DNA from: Centropus unirufus
Taxonomy: Eukaryota; Chordata; Aves; Cuculiformes; Centropidae
Assembly (NCBI GenBank): GCA_013397695.1
Contig: VYZI01000041.1
Location: 999,316-1,063,315 of the forward strand
Direction: 5' to 3'
DNA: 64,000 nt
Shown: positions 37,195 to 49,535 of the stretch, in pieces
How positions within the stretch are numbered: the first letter of the stretch is position 1
How the letters are laid out: the number at the start of each line of letters is the position of its first letter
Program-made: the position numbers and the translations under genes
Notes under the pieces: model-generated
Databases searched by the model: none
What the model saw: only the letters and a program-made list of their open reading frames with translations
What the model was told of the DNA's origin: nothing

Positions 37195-39722
37195 CTGAAA
37201 AAAAATAATAAAAATATTAAAGATATTTTTTTTGCTATTGAAAGGTGAACATCAATTAATAATCTAAAGTGTAGGAATCACTTATTTTCACTGTAGTTCT
37301 TATGATATACCTTATGTTCCTGTTTATTCTGTCTTTCAAAACAGATGATATTTGACTAAGTAGTAGTCAAGTAGTCAGTTAAGTGGAAGAAAGAGAAAAG
37401 GGAGCAAAACCATTAAAAGAAGTCCTAGCTCATACACTTGAAGGGGCACTTCTGCTACTTTCTTTCCTTAATGCAAATATTTTGGGGTACTGCATGGTGC
37501 TTAAAAAGCAGGGAGATTTGCATAGCATCTCTCATCAAGAGATGTTGCTTAGGTCTGTACTCTTCAAATCCAAGTAAATCTGGTTTTTATGAAAGCGTAG
37601 TAGAAAACAACAAATTTGTTCTCTTAGTGAATTGGTAGCACTCAAAATTTTCCTAGAGCCAAAATAGTTGTATCTTACTGTGTTCTTCCTGGAGCCCCAC
37701 AACGTCTGTTCAGAGAACACTGCTTGTTTTACAAATTAAATTGATTATCTAGTTCATCTTTTCAATTTTTAATTGCTACAGAATTCTGAAATTTTAAGTT
37801 ACAGAAAGAAAAAAAATGGTAAGCAAACTCATATGAAAAGCAGACGACAAGCAAGAGTAGCATCAAACACTGACAGGCTCTTAAATTCTTACTGAAAAAG
37901 AGCTATCCCAAGTAAATTTTGGCTATTTACTGAGATACTGGAGTTAGAAGCTTGGTTGTTCTACATTTTAGTTGGATTGAATTAGTACCTGCTCTTCTCC
38001 ATGGACTAAAGATATTGTTTTGGGTAGGCAGGCTCTCTACGGAGACACCTTGGCCTGAGTGACTCCACTGAGAACATTACCTTTCTGGCACCTGCACTCT
38101 AGTGTTGCACCACATCATCATTATTCCTATTTTCATTGCAATTTTTTTTTTCAGTGAGTGCAAGAAACACTAAAGATAAAACATTGCCTCAGAGCAGGCT
38201 GCCCTAGGCTGTGATTCTAGAGGTAGAATGCAGATAAACTGTCAATGGTAGGTTTGGAATAGGCCATCATGGATGAGTAGAGAAGAGGGATGCCCTACGG
38301 CATCTTACTGCTTGAGTGGGCTCTGACCACACCATGATCCTATGCCAGGGGTCACATTTCCTTTTATTATGATGTTTGTTTATGTTAACACACTACTCAA
38401 AACCTACTCATGAACTACAGATTGCAATTCAGTAGGTTAACACATTACATCTGTTTGAACATTTTTTGATAGAAGTTTTCCCTGACAGAAACATGAGATT
38501 TCATCAATATTGACTTTTTAATAGAAAGTTGACCTTTTACAAACAGATTTTCTATTTCCCATTGTGAATCATAGTTTCAGAATGTCACCAGTTTGAAGTA
38601 GAGAATGCATCATATCTTTAATGCTGCGGTCTTTCAGTTTGTGTTTTCTTAAGTCAGAGGGAAAAAAAATAAGAAGATGGAGTATCTCAAGGTGCTAACA
38701 GTCCTGGCTCATGCAAAAGTAAGAGTGACAGGTTTTAGTTTCTCCTTAGCAATGGCTGGATGGAATGATTGTGTGTGCGGAATGAAGGACCCGGTATAAT
38801 GTCAGTGGAAATGTGCCTCTTCTCTACAGCCTCCATCCTGAGAGGAAGAACTATTGCCTGAACTTTGTTTTTTTTAAAGTGCTGAGGAATGACCCACGCC
38901 AATGTTTTTGCTGTCTTTGTAATTATCAGTAAGCAACAAAGAAACACAGACCTTGTTTCTCATGACGTACACAAGGAACATGATCCATTAGTGACTCCTG
39001 CTCAAAAAAACAACTAAGATTTGCAAGCCCTATTCACTTTCAGTGGGACTTATTGCAATTTCTGGTGAATTCAAGTAATTATGACATCCTAAAAAGATTA
39101 GTAAGAACGTTGAATATTGTTATCTAAAGCAACAAAACAAAACAACACAAAACCAACCCCAAAACCACAAGATGTTTTCCTGGCTGCAACCCCCTCAGGC
39201 CCTCTACTAGCACACGCCTAAATCCTTGCTTTGCAAGCCACCCTGCACCTTCCACACAAGAAGTCCTGAGGGGGTGGTTTGTAAGGGGGATTTCTGTGGG
39301 AGCTCAGGACATCCTGGCATACGTTTTCCCTGTGTGCAAAAGGAGCCACACGACAAGTTAAAAAGCTCGAACTGCTGGCAGTTTGCTCTGGTTTGCCCGG
39401 TGGCAGGGGAGGCGGGTGACACAGCCAAGCCTAAGATGTAGTCAGTTCATATTGACCCCTCGGTACTTTTGCCGTAAACGAGTGCAATATTGGAAAGAGG
39501 ATTTCTCTAATAGCAGCTGCAATGCCGCTGAAACTGAAGCGGGTGAAAAGCACGATAAAAAGCGAGTAAAAGCACCGAGTTATGGCTGTTTCGAATGCAT
39601 CTCGCCTCGGTACAGAGCCCGAGGGCTCGGCGTAGCTCTGGTGTGATGCAAAGCAGCTGCAATCAGTCCTAAGGAAGATCGTTTTGAGGGACTATTGCTC
39701 TACTGACCATATTTTGTCTTAC
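37195..39722 (-). other. STAT4 intron 1
   Basis: 2.5 kb between the leader exon and the ATG exon. It is AT-rich until about 39.17 kb, then rises in GC towards the CpG island. An imperfect inverted repeat (CCCCCTCAGG near 39,190 and CCTGAGGGGG near 39,268) is present. I found no coding potential or transposon. Confidence 0.8.
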
Positions 39723-39838
39723 CAGAAACCCCAGGCACGAGCAGGCTTTTCTGCCCCAGGCTGTGCAGCCCCGAGGGGAGCCGCGCTCACGGACGCTGCC
39801 CGGGAGCTGCCCGAGGGCTGCTACGCTCGGTGCCATCG
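39464..39838. repeat. Copy A of exon 1/intron 1 duplication (active-promoter copy)
   Basis: About 375 bp, spanning the start of STAT4 intron 1, the exon 1 splice donor and the 3' half of exon 1, is repeated in the same orientation at 40,763-41,099. Shared stretches include GAGTAAAAGCACCGAGTTAT, TGATGCAAAGCAGCTGCAAT and CCCCAGGCTGTGCA. This copy keeps its CpGs and holds two segments (12 and about 25 bp) absent from the other copy. Confidence 0.9.
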
Positions 39839-40028
39839 GTGACACCGGCTGCTCCGGGTCCCCCTCTCTGTGTGGCCGGGCACCCGGCGGTGTCCGTGAG
39901 CCCCGCTCGGACGGCAGCATCCGTACGACACCTCGGGTGCATTCCCTCCCGCCCCGGGCAGCCGCCCCCCGCGCCGGCCCCGGGCGCCCCACTTGCCTGA
40001 GCCCGCGCTGCCACCGGCCGCTCCTGCC
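39723..40028 (-). other. STAT4: STAT4 exon 1, non-coding 5' leader (5' boundary approximate)
   Basis: The 3' boundary rests on a strong splice donor on the minus strand, TTTCTG|GTAAGA, with the exon ending at 39,723. The donor lies at the edge of a CpG island and upstream of the ATG exon, which has only one untranslated base before its start codon and so needs a leader exon. The 5' boundary is a guess, set about 25-30 nt downstream of a TATA-like CATAAAG at 40,053-40,059. An exon of roughly 300 nt would be long for this leader; the true start may lie elsewhere in the island. Confidence 0.6.
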
Positions 40029-40052
40029 CCGCCGCGGCTCCTCCCGCCCGCG

Positions 40053-40059
40053 CTTTATG
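40053..40059 (-). promoter_or_regulatory. TATA-like box CATAAAG in STAT4 promoter
   Basis: The sequence CATAAAG sits in otherwise GC-rich DNA on the minus strand, with a GC box directly downstream. If used, transcription would start near 40,025-40,030. CpG-island promoters often lack a functional TATA box, so this is tentative. Confidence 0.35.
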
Positions 40060-40082
40060 CGGCGCCCGGCCCCGCCGGCACA

Positions 40083-40098
40083 GACTTTTCCTGTGCGT
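40083..40098 (-). promoter_or_regulatory. NFAT-like and AP-1/CRE-like cluster in STAT4 promoter
   Basis: On the minus strand TGACGCA (one base from the AP-1 consensus) is followed two bases later by GGAAAAGTC, a good NFAT core. Both lie about 25-40 bp upstream of the TATA-like box, where a T-cell-responsive element would make sense for a lymphocyte gene. This is a motif match only. Confidence 0.35.
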
Positions 40099-40223
40099 CA
40101 GGCCCTGCAAAAGCGCTGAACGAACCCCAACAAATAAACACCGGAGCCTAACAAACAGGGGGGCTGCTGGCGGGTGTGGGGAACCTCAGGGCTGCTATCG
40201 GGGAAGTAGCTCTCTAGGAGCCG

Positions 40224-40232
40224 TTCAGAGAA
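40224..40232. promoter_or_regulatory. GAS-like STAT site TTCAGAGAA
   Basis: The sequence matches the palindromic STAT consensus TTCNNNGAA and lies about 200 bp upstream of the inferred start of STAT4. A STAT site here could allow autoregulation or cross-regulation by STATs. A match of this kind is expected about once per 4 kb by chance. Confidence 0.35.
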
Positions 40233-40309
40233 GAACAAGGATAAAAACCATCAAAATCTTTCCAGTTCGTGCCGCGGGCTCCGAGCCCGGCAGAGGTGTG
40301 GGGCGCACC

Positions 40310-40846
40310 ATGCTGAGGACGCTGTGCCCCCGGGGAGCAATGTGCAGTAATCCAGCCCGCGTGAAGGGGGCTGCCACCCGAGGGGGACTCAGGGACGCCA
40401 GCTGCGCTCAGCAAGCGCTTGGCCATGCAGAAATAGGAGATGGAGTGGCTGCTGCTACTCTGCTGAGAGGTGTGGAGCCACCACACATGGACCCACCGTC
40501 CCGCATCTGCTGTAACATACGTGAACCAAAAGCCCAAAGGCCCTTCTTAGAGTCGTTTGGTGGTGGAAAATGGAGACATCAGGGGCTGCTGCACTGTACA
40601 GCAGCTACTGGTGTTCCTCATTTTGGGTGTACCTGGGATGAAGGAGCTTCCCTCCAAGAAAACAGACTTAGTCCCTGCCCTAAGGAGTTACAGATCCAAT
40701 ACTGTATCTCTAAAGAGTATCTTTACAGCAAGGGTTACAGCAACAGAGATAGCTTCAAGTGTTTGTGCCATAAAGTAGTGCATTATTGGAAAAAGGATTT
40801 CTCTAATGCCGCTGAAAAAAAAGCGAGTAAAAGCACCGAGTTATGA
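40310..40846 (+). other. Uncharacterised 178-codon ORF divergent from STAT4
   Basis: ATG at 40,310 (context GCACCATGC) to a stop at 40,844-40,846 on the plus strand. It starts in the CpG island and reads away from STAT4, with its end inside copy B. I do not recognise the product; it is Cys-, Gly- and Arg-rich at the start with no clear domain. GC-rich islands have few stop codons, so chance is the leading explanation. A divergent non-coding transcript is possible. Confidence 0.2.
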
Positions 40847-41099
40847 CTGTTTCAAATGCATCTCACCTCGGTACAGAGCCCGAGGATTGGGTGTAGCTCT
40901 GGTGTGATGCAAAGCAGCTGCAATCAGTCCTAAGGAAGATCCTTTTGAGTGAATATTGCTTTATTGATCATATTTTATCTTACCAGAAAACCCAGGCATG
41001 AGCAGGCTTTTCTGCCCCAGGCTGTGCAACCCCGAGGGGAGCCGTGCATACGGATGCTGCCCGGGAGCTGATGGAGGGTTGTTACACCCTGTGCAATGG
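40763..41099. repeat. Copy B of exon 1/intron 1 duplication, CpG-decayed
   Basis: About 337 bp matching copy A in direct orientation, upstream of the STAT4 promoter. Many CpGs of copy A appear as TpG or CpA here (for example TTCGAATG versus TTCAAATG, and GCACGAGC versus GCATGAGC), the pattern expected of methylated, inactive DNA. The minus-strand donor TTTCTG|GTAAGA is intact at 40,984. Sequence beyond 41,099 does not match the rest of the island, so the promoter itself was not copied or has been lost. Confidence 0.88.
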
Positions 41100-44000
41100 G
41101 AGGAACATGAAACCTTGTTCAAGTGAAAAAGCCAGGTGCTGGAGACATAGTTAAAAAGAAAGTGTGTTTTCCTGTTGATGTGTAATTATTTTTTCCAGAT
41201 AGAGGGAGAAATGAGACTGATGTGAGAAGCTTTGGTACTCAGGGACCTTCTAGAAGGTTGTATAGAGGAGTCAGCAGCTGACTCATATCTGAATATCGGC
41301 TGGGTAGATTACATAGTCATGGTACTCATGCTTGAAATGAGATTCGGCATTATCTTTAGTAGCATTTAGCGATCCTTCAAGTGCATCTGTACATAAAGAG
41401 CCAGGATCATAACAGAAGTCTGCAAAATCCCGATTTATAGAATTGTGTTGTCCACTGCATGTTTCAGTAGACTCTCATTTCTTTCTGTCATTCTTTTATG
41501 TTGTATCATTGCATATTTGTTCATTACCTTTTCCAAGTGAGATGAGACTGTAATCTGTTTGAGGATTTTCTTTAGCCTTTTATGCTTTTGATAAATGACC
41601 AGAGTACAAAACCATGTCAGTTTTACAACCCAGAAATGAAAACTACACACAAAAGGCCAGAGGAATGCTTCTGCTAGTCTTTATGACCAGACACACGTCT
41701 AGTCCCAAACTGCATCTTGACTTCTGCAAGCAGCTGTTCTTGGTTCGGATTTGTCTCAGCTGCCACTGGCTCAAAAGAGCTGACATCAGAGGAGAAGGAC
41801 AGTATTCTCACTGCCTTTTGCTGGGAACTGTGGATCAGACTGTGCATCAAACTTGCTTTTTGTCGAAAGAGGTCAGACCCCAAATACAGCCAGAGTTTGG
41901 CAAGGCTCTGCTCAGAGTTACCATCTGTCCTTTAGATTTCAACAAGAGTAAGAAGCTGCACAGCTGCATTTCACCTGTGTTTCTGGTTTTGCTGATGGAT
42001 ATCCTAGTGTTTAATTCAGAATGCATACATACACATTTTATATTTTTTCCATAAAACTGCATGCTCTCATTTTGTATATGTGATAAATAATCTTAGGGGT
42101 TAGCCAGAGTTTTGTCAAACTTTGTTCTCTATCATTCAATCTTCATAGTTTTCTAAGGTAGCTGATTTTCACATGGTTTATTGTGTAGTGGTAAGCTTGT
42201 ATGTGTACCACATCTAGACATTGTATTAGTAATTTGAGGACCACACAGGAAGTAGCATTGATTAGTAATTTGATTTTATGCTGTCAGTAGGGGGAACTAT
42301 TGCACTGTACATTTTTCTTTAGCTTTTAAATAAATATTGCTAACTACTTTTCTTTTTAGATTAAGTACTCATTCTCTGCGCATCATTACATAACTGCTAT
42401 CTGTAATGACAAGAAAACAGGTATTTCATACCATCCCAATAAAATAAGACAGGTAAAAGGTTTCCAATCCCATTTTTGCTTACTGTTTCTCAGCTTAATT
42501 TAGAAAGGAAGCTATATGGTGAAGTTGGTGCAATTAAGATGATACTATGCTTTCTATATATTCCTATATGCAAATATTTCTTCAGGCTTGCTTCAAGAGA
42601 ACATGAGAAAAAAGTTCAGTTAGGTGTCATTAACAAAACTTAAAGTGATCAGAGGTTATTCTTCATCTGAGTTTGAGAGATCAGTTTCTGGGGAGATGGC
42701 TCCTATTCCCCTTTTCCTTCCTTCTTCCTCCCATCTTCTGGCAGGTATAGCAGTGATGATACCTTAATTGCTGGGATGGAGAGCAGTGGTGGAGCAAGCT
42801 GTGCAGATGCAGGATGCTAGTTATAAGCCATGGCTATGGAGGTAGGAAAACGAGGGGATGATCCTCACAGTGAGGGGAGCAGGAAAAAAAGTGTAATCAT
42901 TTGTGAGATTACAGTGAGATGGGAGTACACTTGGGGTTTGCAGAAGCTTGTTGGAGATGGTGGGACTTGCACTTTTTTTGGGGGGGAAGAGGGGAATAAT
43001 TAAGCTTGTGGTCCCAGAGTCAGCTGTATGTTAGATATGATAGAAGTGCAACAGGACTGAGATGAGAAGAGAACGGCAGTCTAGATCAGTTTGAGGAAGC
43101 CCAGGAGGAGAGATATGTGGATGGCACCTCGGAGGAGATTGCTTGAGGCATACAGTGGTTACTGCTGAGCTAACCCGAGGAAGGTGTGAAGGGGGCAGCT
43201 GTGCGGGCTGAAAGAACCAGCTCAGGGGCAAGGAGTTGTGGTTCAGTCAGTGGAGGAGTTCAGCAAGGCACTCTGGCAAGGCAGGACAGGCTGAAATGAT
43301 GCTTGCTTGACATGGAAGGCAAGAAAGCAAAGAGCTTAGGGCAGCCCGTGGAGGGGAAGGAGTTTCCTCAGCTGCACCGAGTCGGGTAAGGGTCAAGGCT
43401 GCAGCTCTGGAGAGTACAGATAGGCACAAGCCAGGAAAGGTTCAAGACACTGTTGAGTTCCACAGGTAAAGGTTAATCTTTACTGTGTAACTTTTCATTC
43501 CACCTCACTAAGGATTCAGCACCAGTCAAGGCAGGAGACTAAGAAGCAAGTGTCTAAATTGTGCAGGCTACTTGAGGGGAAGAAAAAATCTCAAGTAATG
43601 GAGAAGGAATTCAGGAGATGCTAATCTTCCTATCAAAAGTTCACAAAATTATTTCCAGGAACAGAGAGCCAATTTATTACTTTGATCTCTCTGACCAATC
43701 ATGATTATCATCTCTCATGTTTGGCCTCTAGTCATTATACTCCTTGACTAACCTTTAATTGGAGTATGTGTCATCTATCTTTTGCATAAAGGAGATACTT
43801 AGCTTGTACATGCTGTACATGCATTATGTCTTGTATCTGAACTGTTCAGAGCTTTTCTTCTTACATTCAGAACATGGACTTCTGGTCTCAGTGAGACTAG
43901 TAAACACTGTAATCAGGAAAAATTGTCTGCTGGCAGTGTAGTTCCTCCTAGTCAGCACAGCATACCTCAGCAGTTATGTGGGCACATCCCTTACGGTCCC

Positions 44001-47000
44001 GTATTTAGGGAAAAAGACAGAACAGCAATGTTGTCCTCAAGTTACATGTTGTAACAAGCTGTTTATGAACCCTGGAAAGAACTCTTAGCTCCGTGTTTAT
44101 GTGTAGCTAAAAGAATGATTGTTATGCTTAGAAAAGATGAGAGGGTTTTGGCTGTTTGGTTGTTTGCAATTGCTGAAAAACTTCCTGTTCCCTTCCAGTA
44201 ATGAATGAACCATATGTGCAGATGTATAAGCCCATGTGAAATAAAGGATACAGATCTTTCCCAGATTCAAGATGATATCACTTAGAGGAAAGGAATTAAC
44301 TTGCTGTGTAGAGAATAATGAGAAATCAGCAATTATAGAAAAAGAAGTTGTCTGTCACTGAGTTGGGTTCAGGTCTCTGCTTTCATGGCAGTCTGGTGTT
44401 TCAATATCACGGTCTCTAGCTTTGCTTCTTTGGCAGGTGCGAGTAGAGTGACCACTCAGCTGTGCAAGAGGTCATAACAAGTGCCCTGTAGGTAGAGGAC
44501 CTCCCTCCTGAGGCTTTTTACTGCAGCTTGTGCCTGTACCCAGACTTCTTCATCCCTAGAGGAGGGTCCATGCCCCTTCCTACTGATAAGAGGATCTTCT
44601 GCACCAGTTTGCAGCATGATCCAAGCAAAACGTTCTTCCATCAAGCTGAGACATTAGGCGTTCTCTTCTTTCATTGTTATCATTGAACAACCGGTATGTT
44701 ACTTTGATGCATACATTATTTATTGTTTTATCTTCTGATGTCATATTTGCAGTTTTGCACTCAGGAAAACTCAGAGCTATTGGCCCTCAAGGGGAAAGAT
44801 TTGGATATTCTGGTGAGATGTTTTTTCTGTGAAGGAGGTCCTCTGAGGAGAAAGAAATCTGTGCATCTCTCTCGTAGAAGTTCAAGGCAATGCCACTTGG
44901 GGTCCCACAGTCACCATGCAACCTCAGACACTGACAAAATTAAAGTCGGGAAAAACTGTCTGAAAGGCCTCAATTCCACTTGAATGCCATTCTCCCTTTG
45001 TTTATGGAAAAGGCATGTGTTGAGAAATGTCTGAAGTACGGAAAGAAGTGAGAGGAAAGAATGCAGTTTAGAAGAGCAAGGAGAAGGAGAGGAACTCGGA
45101 GGGCCATGTATTAATTACCTTGTAGTGTAAGTGAAATGCCCTTTTGATAATGAAAAATTAGATGTATGGAATGTCATTGCAAATCTGCTTCACCTTTTGT
45201 ATCCCTCTTCTGGTAACTATTTGTTCAGCAATTTTCATCACTTGATATATATATAATTACTTCCTAATCCACTTCCCTTCCACTTCCTAAATGATATAAT
45301 GCAAATATAAGTTTTGCTTTTCCTGAACTACTTCAGAGTCATGTTTCCTTTTTTGTTTGTGGTTATGTAGCTTGTTAGAAAGCTAGAGGTGCTATTTTAA
45401 TAGGCTCTTCCACTCAGTGTAGTCTGTGACTGCTCAGGAAGCTTTTTTCTTATTTTACACAACAGCATCCCTGTCAATTGGTAATGATCACTTTTTGTTT
45501 GCACAGAAGCTGAGGACAATGTGATTAGTGGTTTCCAAAGCAGACTGTGAGAAAGGAATACAAAGTCAGTGTAATTTGGGGAATGCTTTGGCTTTGTGTA
45601 TATATTCCTGTGAGGTACATCCTGGAGGACAAAATGGAGACTTCACAATGCAACTTGATTAGCATGTGAGTCAATGTTGGCTGGACAAGAGAAAAGAGAA
45701 TTCTTTCATAGTAAGCTCACTGGGGATTTGTGCTGCCAATACTTACTTAAGTTCTTACCGTCTTCCTTACCTGGGGTCAAGATGACTACGCGTAATGGTA
45801 ATTTCTGAGCATATTTAGGAATATTTTCATTTTGTAGTCTCTTGGGTCCTTAGAGAAGTCCTTGAGTTTTATTAAGCTTGCATGTGTATGCTAATTGCAA
45901 AAACAAGTTTGATAACTGAACAATGACTTCCAAACGAAAAGATCAATAATTCTAGAATTAGTAATGGATCGTGCTCTGAGAAGATAACTTGGTTAATTAA
46001 TTTAATAAAGTCTTTTCACAAAGGGAGCAATTAAACCATAGTCTGGCTATCTGGGCTTGATAATACTTGAAGTATTTTATATTAAAGCTAAGGATTTTAA
46101 CTATGATGGTACCAAAAGTACCACTTGATTCATGTTACTCTTTGAAATGCCTTATTTTTTTGTGTTACTTTTTAGCAAAACATACACCTTCAGAAAAAGT
46201 AACACATTTTTGCTTGCTAGACAATTAATTATCAACAAATCTGAAGTAGTTGTACAGATGGCTGTAATTGTGTTGTTGGACATCACAAGGAGGATGGCAA
46301 TCCCCTGCCCACTGCAGACTCATTGTCTTCCTTCTGGAATGTACAAAAGTGGTATTTGCTTGGATCCTTCTATTCCTCTCCATTCTCCTATAACAAATTC
46401 TAGTCAGATGGGATTTTTTATCTGGAAACCTGCTTTTCCCTGGATCTCTGACCCTCACCATGCTGTAGGTAAGAGCCCTTGTGAGGAAAAGGTTAGCTGC
46501 AAACTGGCAGGTCTCAATGCAATTCTTGTGGCATTGGGGAAGAAGGAGCAGTATGGGTGAGTATAGCGATCCTGTATTTATTTTGAAAATTATTTTTTTC
46601 TGATTTTTGAAGTGGCTTTTTATAGCTTGTTTCAAAATTGTCAATATTAATTATTGTTTAGTATGATTGGTCCGTGCCATAAATAAAAATAACCTTGTTG
46701 CTGATGTTCTGTGCATGTGGCCAAGTTGGGTGGATGGGGCATGGGAAAGAACTGCTTGGGTATTTCTGCATCTGTCCCGTTAAGCCTCCATGTGCTGGGG
46801 GAGCATCCCAGCAAGCAGTCTGGTGTTAGAGTCACAGCACTTAAAAAGAATTAATCAGGTGCTTTTTTGCCTGAGTGCCTAGTAAAGTAAATGTTGCAAA
46901 AATATTAAAATGGTAGGTACTGTGAAGATGCTCTTCTGAAATACAAACAATAAATAACATGTTCTGAAGTTCTTTGGCTCGCTTGTCACTTCTAGTACTT

Positions 47001-49080
47001 AATGTTATGTATTTCTCACATTTCTTAGTACTCTGAACACGAAAAAGAGTTCCTCTTTCTATAGTTTGTATCCTCAGTCCGAAAACCACCATGAATGGAA
47101 ATATCTGATCTTTATTTTCTCCTTCTCTCCTCTAGTTCAGGATTCCCAGCATCTGCCTGGTGAGAATCCATGGCTTACATTTTTAGACAGGGATGATGAG
47201 GCCATCAAGACCAGAGTTTTTCAAGTTTTTTTTTATTCATGTGTCCTCTTAAACTTATTAGGAAAAAATCTAAGACTTGCCTAACTTCACTGGGGGGAAA
47301 AATTAATCACAAAGATACTGTTGAGTACTGCCACATTAGTTATCTTTCGCAATCAAAAAAGCGAGGCAAAGCTTTTGAATGTTTATAATTTTTCCAGTGC
47401 TGCTTTTGTTTCTTTTTTTTTCTGTACCTAGGAATGCATGCTTATCTTTCAAAAAATCTTACTTGGTGCATAGTTGTTTTGCAAACTGCCATATGAAGGT
47501 TTCCGACCTACTTGTGACCCAGAGATGGAGAAGTGCTGCTCCACTAGGTACAGTGGGGCAGATAACCTCCACCACTAACATTATCTTTTGTCAGAAATGA
47601 AACCACCGAGTTCTCTGAACTTGTGAGAACTGAGTTCTGAGTTAAACCGATGCTAATATCTCTTGTGGTATTTTTTTAACTTTGTTTTTCAACCCATATG
47701 TTGTTGTTTTTTAGTGCTTTTACTGGGAGGGAAATAACATAACTTTGTATTTGAATGCACAGAGCAGTCACACACAGAACAGTGCCAAAAGATGTGATGT
47801 TATTGAAGGTTGTAGCATTTTGTATAAGTGTATATTGCCTGGTTTGTCACTTCTTTCCTTAAAGCCCTAGAAAGAAAACAGATAGTTGAGAGGTTTTGCT
47901 CAGCCTACCTGGGAGAGGCAATGGGTGCTGACTGGCACAGCCCTGAGGGGCTGAGCCCTGGGAAGACCTCAGAAGGGATCTTCAGGAAGGTACAACCAGA
48001 GTCTGTATGCCATAAGACAGCATCTTGTAAAATGCCATTCCCTTGTAAACAAACTTCTTCTTTAACTTGAGATTTTTGGGGTCAGGAGTGTAAGTGCACA
48101 TCTGGAAGGAGTGGAGTACACTGTTCAAGGGAGTGAGTGGTCTCCTCTTGGTTGTTCTCATGTCACAGCTACATCTGAAAGTATAAAAATACATTTCTTA
48201 GTATTAAAAAAATATTTAGCAATAGGAATTGCCTATGTATGCAAATTGAAACAGCCATACTCAGTTGATGGGAAGAATGACGGAGATGCATAGTGTTAAA
48301 TTTTGCATATTCCTACAGCTGTATTTAAATCTTCTGTCTTGAGCTCTCTACCAGTGTTGTGTAAATCATATCATATGTTTGCAGTCTTCAAAAGACAACT
48401 AAGCGAACTGCACAGTAATTAAAGTGTGGTTTGTTTTTTTTTAATTTGAAAAATCAGACTTTTTTGTTATTTGAAGATTTATTGTTCTGCAGTTCTGCTG
48501 AGAATAAGTGTCTTAACATTGCTTTGTGAACTGCATGCTTTTTTTCTCAAATAGAGGATTCTAATTCTGAATAAATGCTGGGATCTATATCTTTTGTGTC
48601 ATACCCATTAACATTAAGAGGGGAAACAACTACGATGGGAATTCTCAAATTCAGCAGATTATAGCTAGGGGTCAGCAAAGCCTGCTGCTGTCTTGAAACT
48701 CTGAAGAGATACAAGTGTTGATAGGTTGAATGAGGTGCTCGAATGACAGGAGGTTGTGTGCTGATGTGGCAGTTGTGTTGTGACTCAGAGACAGCCACAT
48801 TTGAGTAACATGACTGCATTTGTTTTTAAGGATTGTGATTATCTTGCCTGAGATGACCAAGGTAAAGATGGCGTTTTTCATGTGCCTTTCTTTGCCAATA
48901 GCTTACGTTATGCTAGTTAGCAAGTAATTAGCAAGAAGCCTGTAAAGAGATATCCTGATGAAATTACAAAAATTAAGAGTAAACTGACAGCACTGTTATT
49001 AAAAAAAAATTCTATTGAGAAAGACAGTACATAAAATTAGACTCTACCTCATGTTACATAAAGATAATTCCGGCAGAATA
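41100..49080. other. Intergenic stretch upstream of STAT4
   Basis: 8 kb without a convincing gene. A moderately GC-richer, purine-rich patch lies at about 42.7-43.45 kb. The rest is AT-rich with scattered chance ORFs, the longest about 145 codons. No splice-linked coding exons, tRNA, or repeat of recognised family were seen. Confidence 0.7.
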
Positions 49081-49535
49081 TAGAATCACAGAATGGTTTG
49101 GGTTGGAAAAGACATCACAGATCATCCAGTTCCCAGCCCCTGCAATGGTCAGGGACAACTTCCACTGGATCAGGTTGCTCAAAGCCTCATCCATCCTGGC
49201 CTTTAACACCTCCAGAGATGGGGCATCCATGACTTCTCTGGGAAACCTGTTCCAGTGCCTCACCACCCTCACAGTAGAAACCTTCTTCCTAACATCTAAT
49301 CTACCCACTTTCTGCCTAAAACTGTTGCCTCTTAACCTCTCTCTACACTCCCTGATAAAGAGCCTCCCCAGCGTTCCTCTAGGCCCCCTTTAAGTACTCG
49401 AAGGTTGCTGTAAGGTCTCCCCAGAGTCTTCCCTTCTCTAGACTAAACAACCCTATCTCTCAGAGCCTGTCTTCACAGGAGATGTGCACCAGGCCCCTAG
49501 TCACCTTTCCAGTCCTTCTCTGGACCTACTTTATA
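49081..49535 (-). mobile_element. CR1 LINE fragment, minus strand (first of a pair)
   Basis: It begins with the reverse complement of a CR1 3' tail (TAGAATCACAGAATGGTTTG). The minus strand then encodes the reverse-transcriptase C-terminus (RHWNRFPREVMDAPSLEVLK). About 455 bp remain, until a second CR1 tail starts at 49,536. The coding frame is incomplete. Confidence 0.93.

Larger units (their letters stand above)
39600..40420. promoter_or_regulatory. CpG-island promoter of STAT4
   Basis: The only strongly GC- and CpG-rich stretch in the window, densest at 39,770-40,110. It surrounds the non-coding exon 1 of STAT4. On the minus strand it holds several GGCGGGG-type Sp1 boxes around 40,020-40,080 and a TATA-like CATAAAG at 40,059-40,053. 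Its right part also contains an ORF on the opposite strand, so divergent transcription is possible. Boundaries were judged by eye. Confidence 0.8.

Noticed and set aside
39464..41099. The duplicated block as a pair of retroviral LTRs
   Set aside because: No TG...CA ends, primer-binding site or polypurine tract, and no retroviral coding trace lies between the copies. The interval holds the STAT4 promoter instead.
41614..42054. 146-codon plus-strand ORF
   Set aside because: Overlapping open frames occur on both strands and no motif or homology is recognised.
46132..46560. 142-codon plus-strand ORF
   Set aside because: No family motif, no splice or promoter context, and overlapping open frames of similar length on the other strand. 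It is treated as chance.
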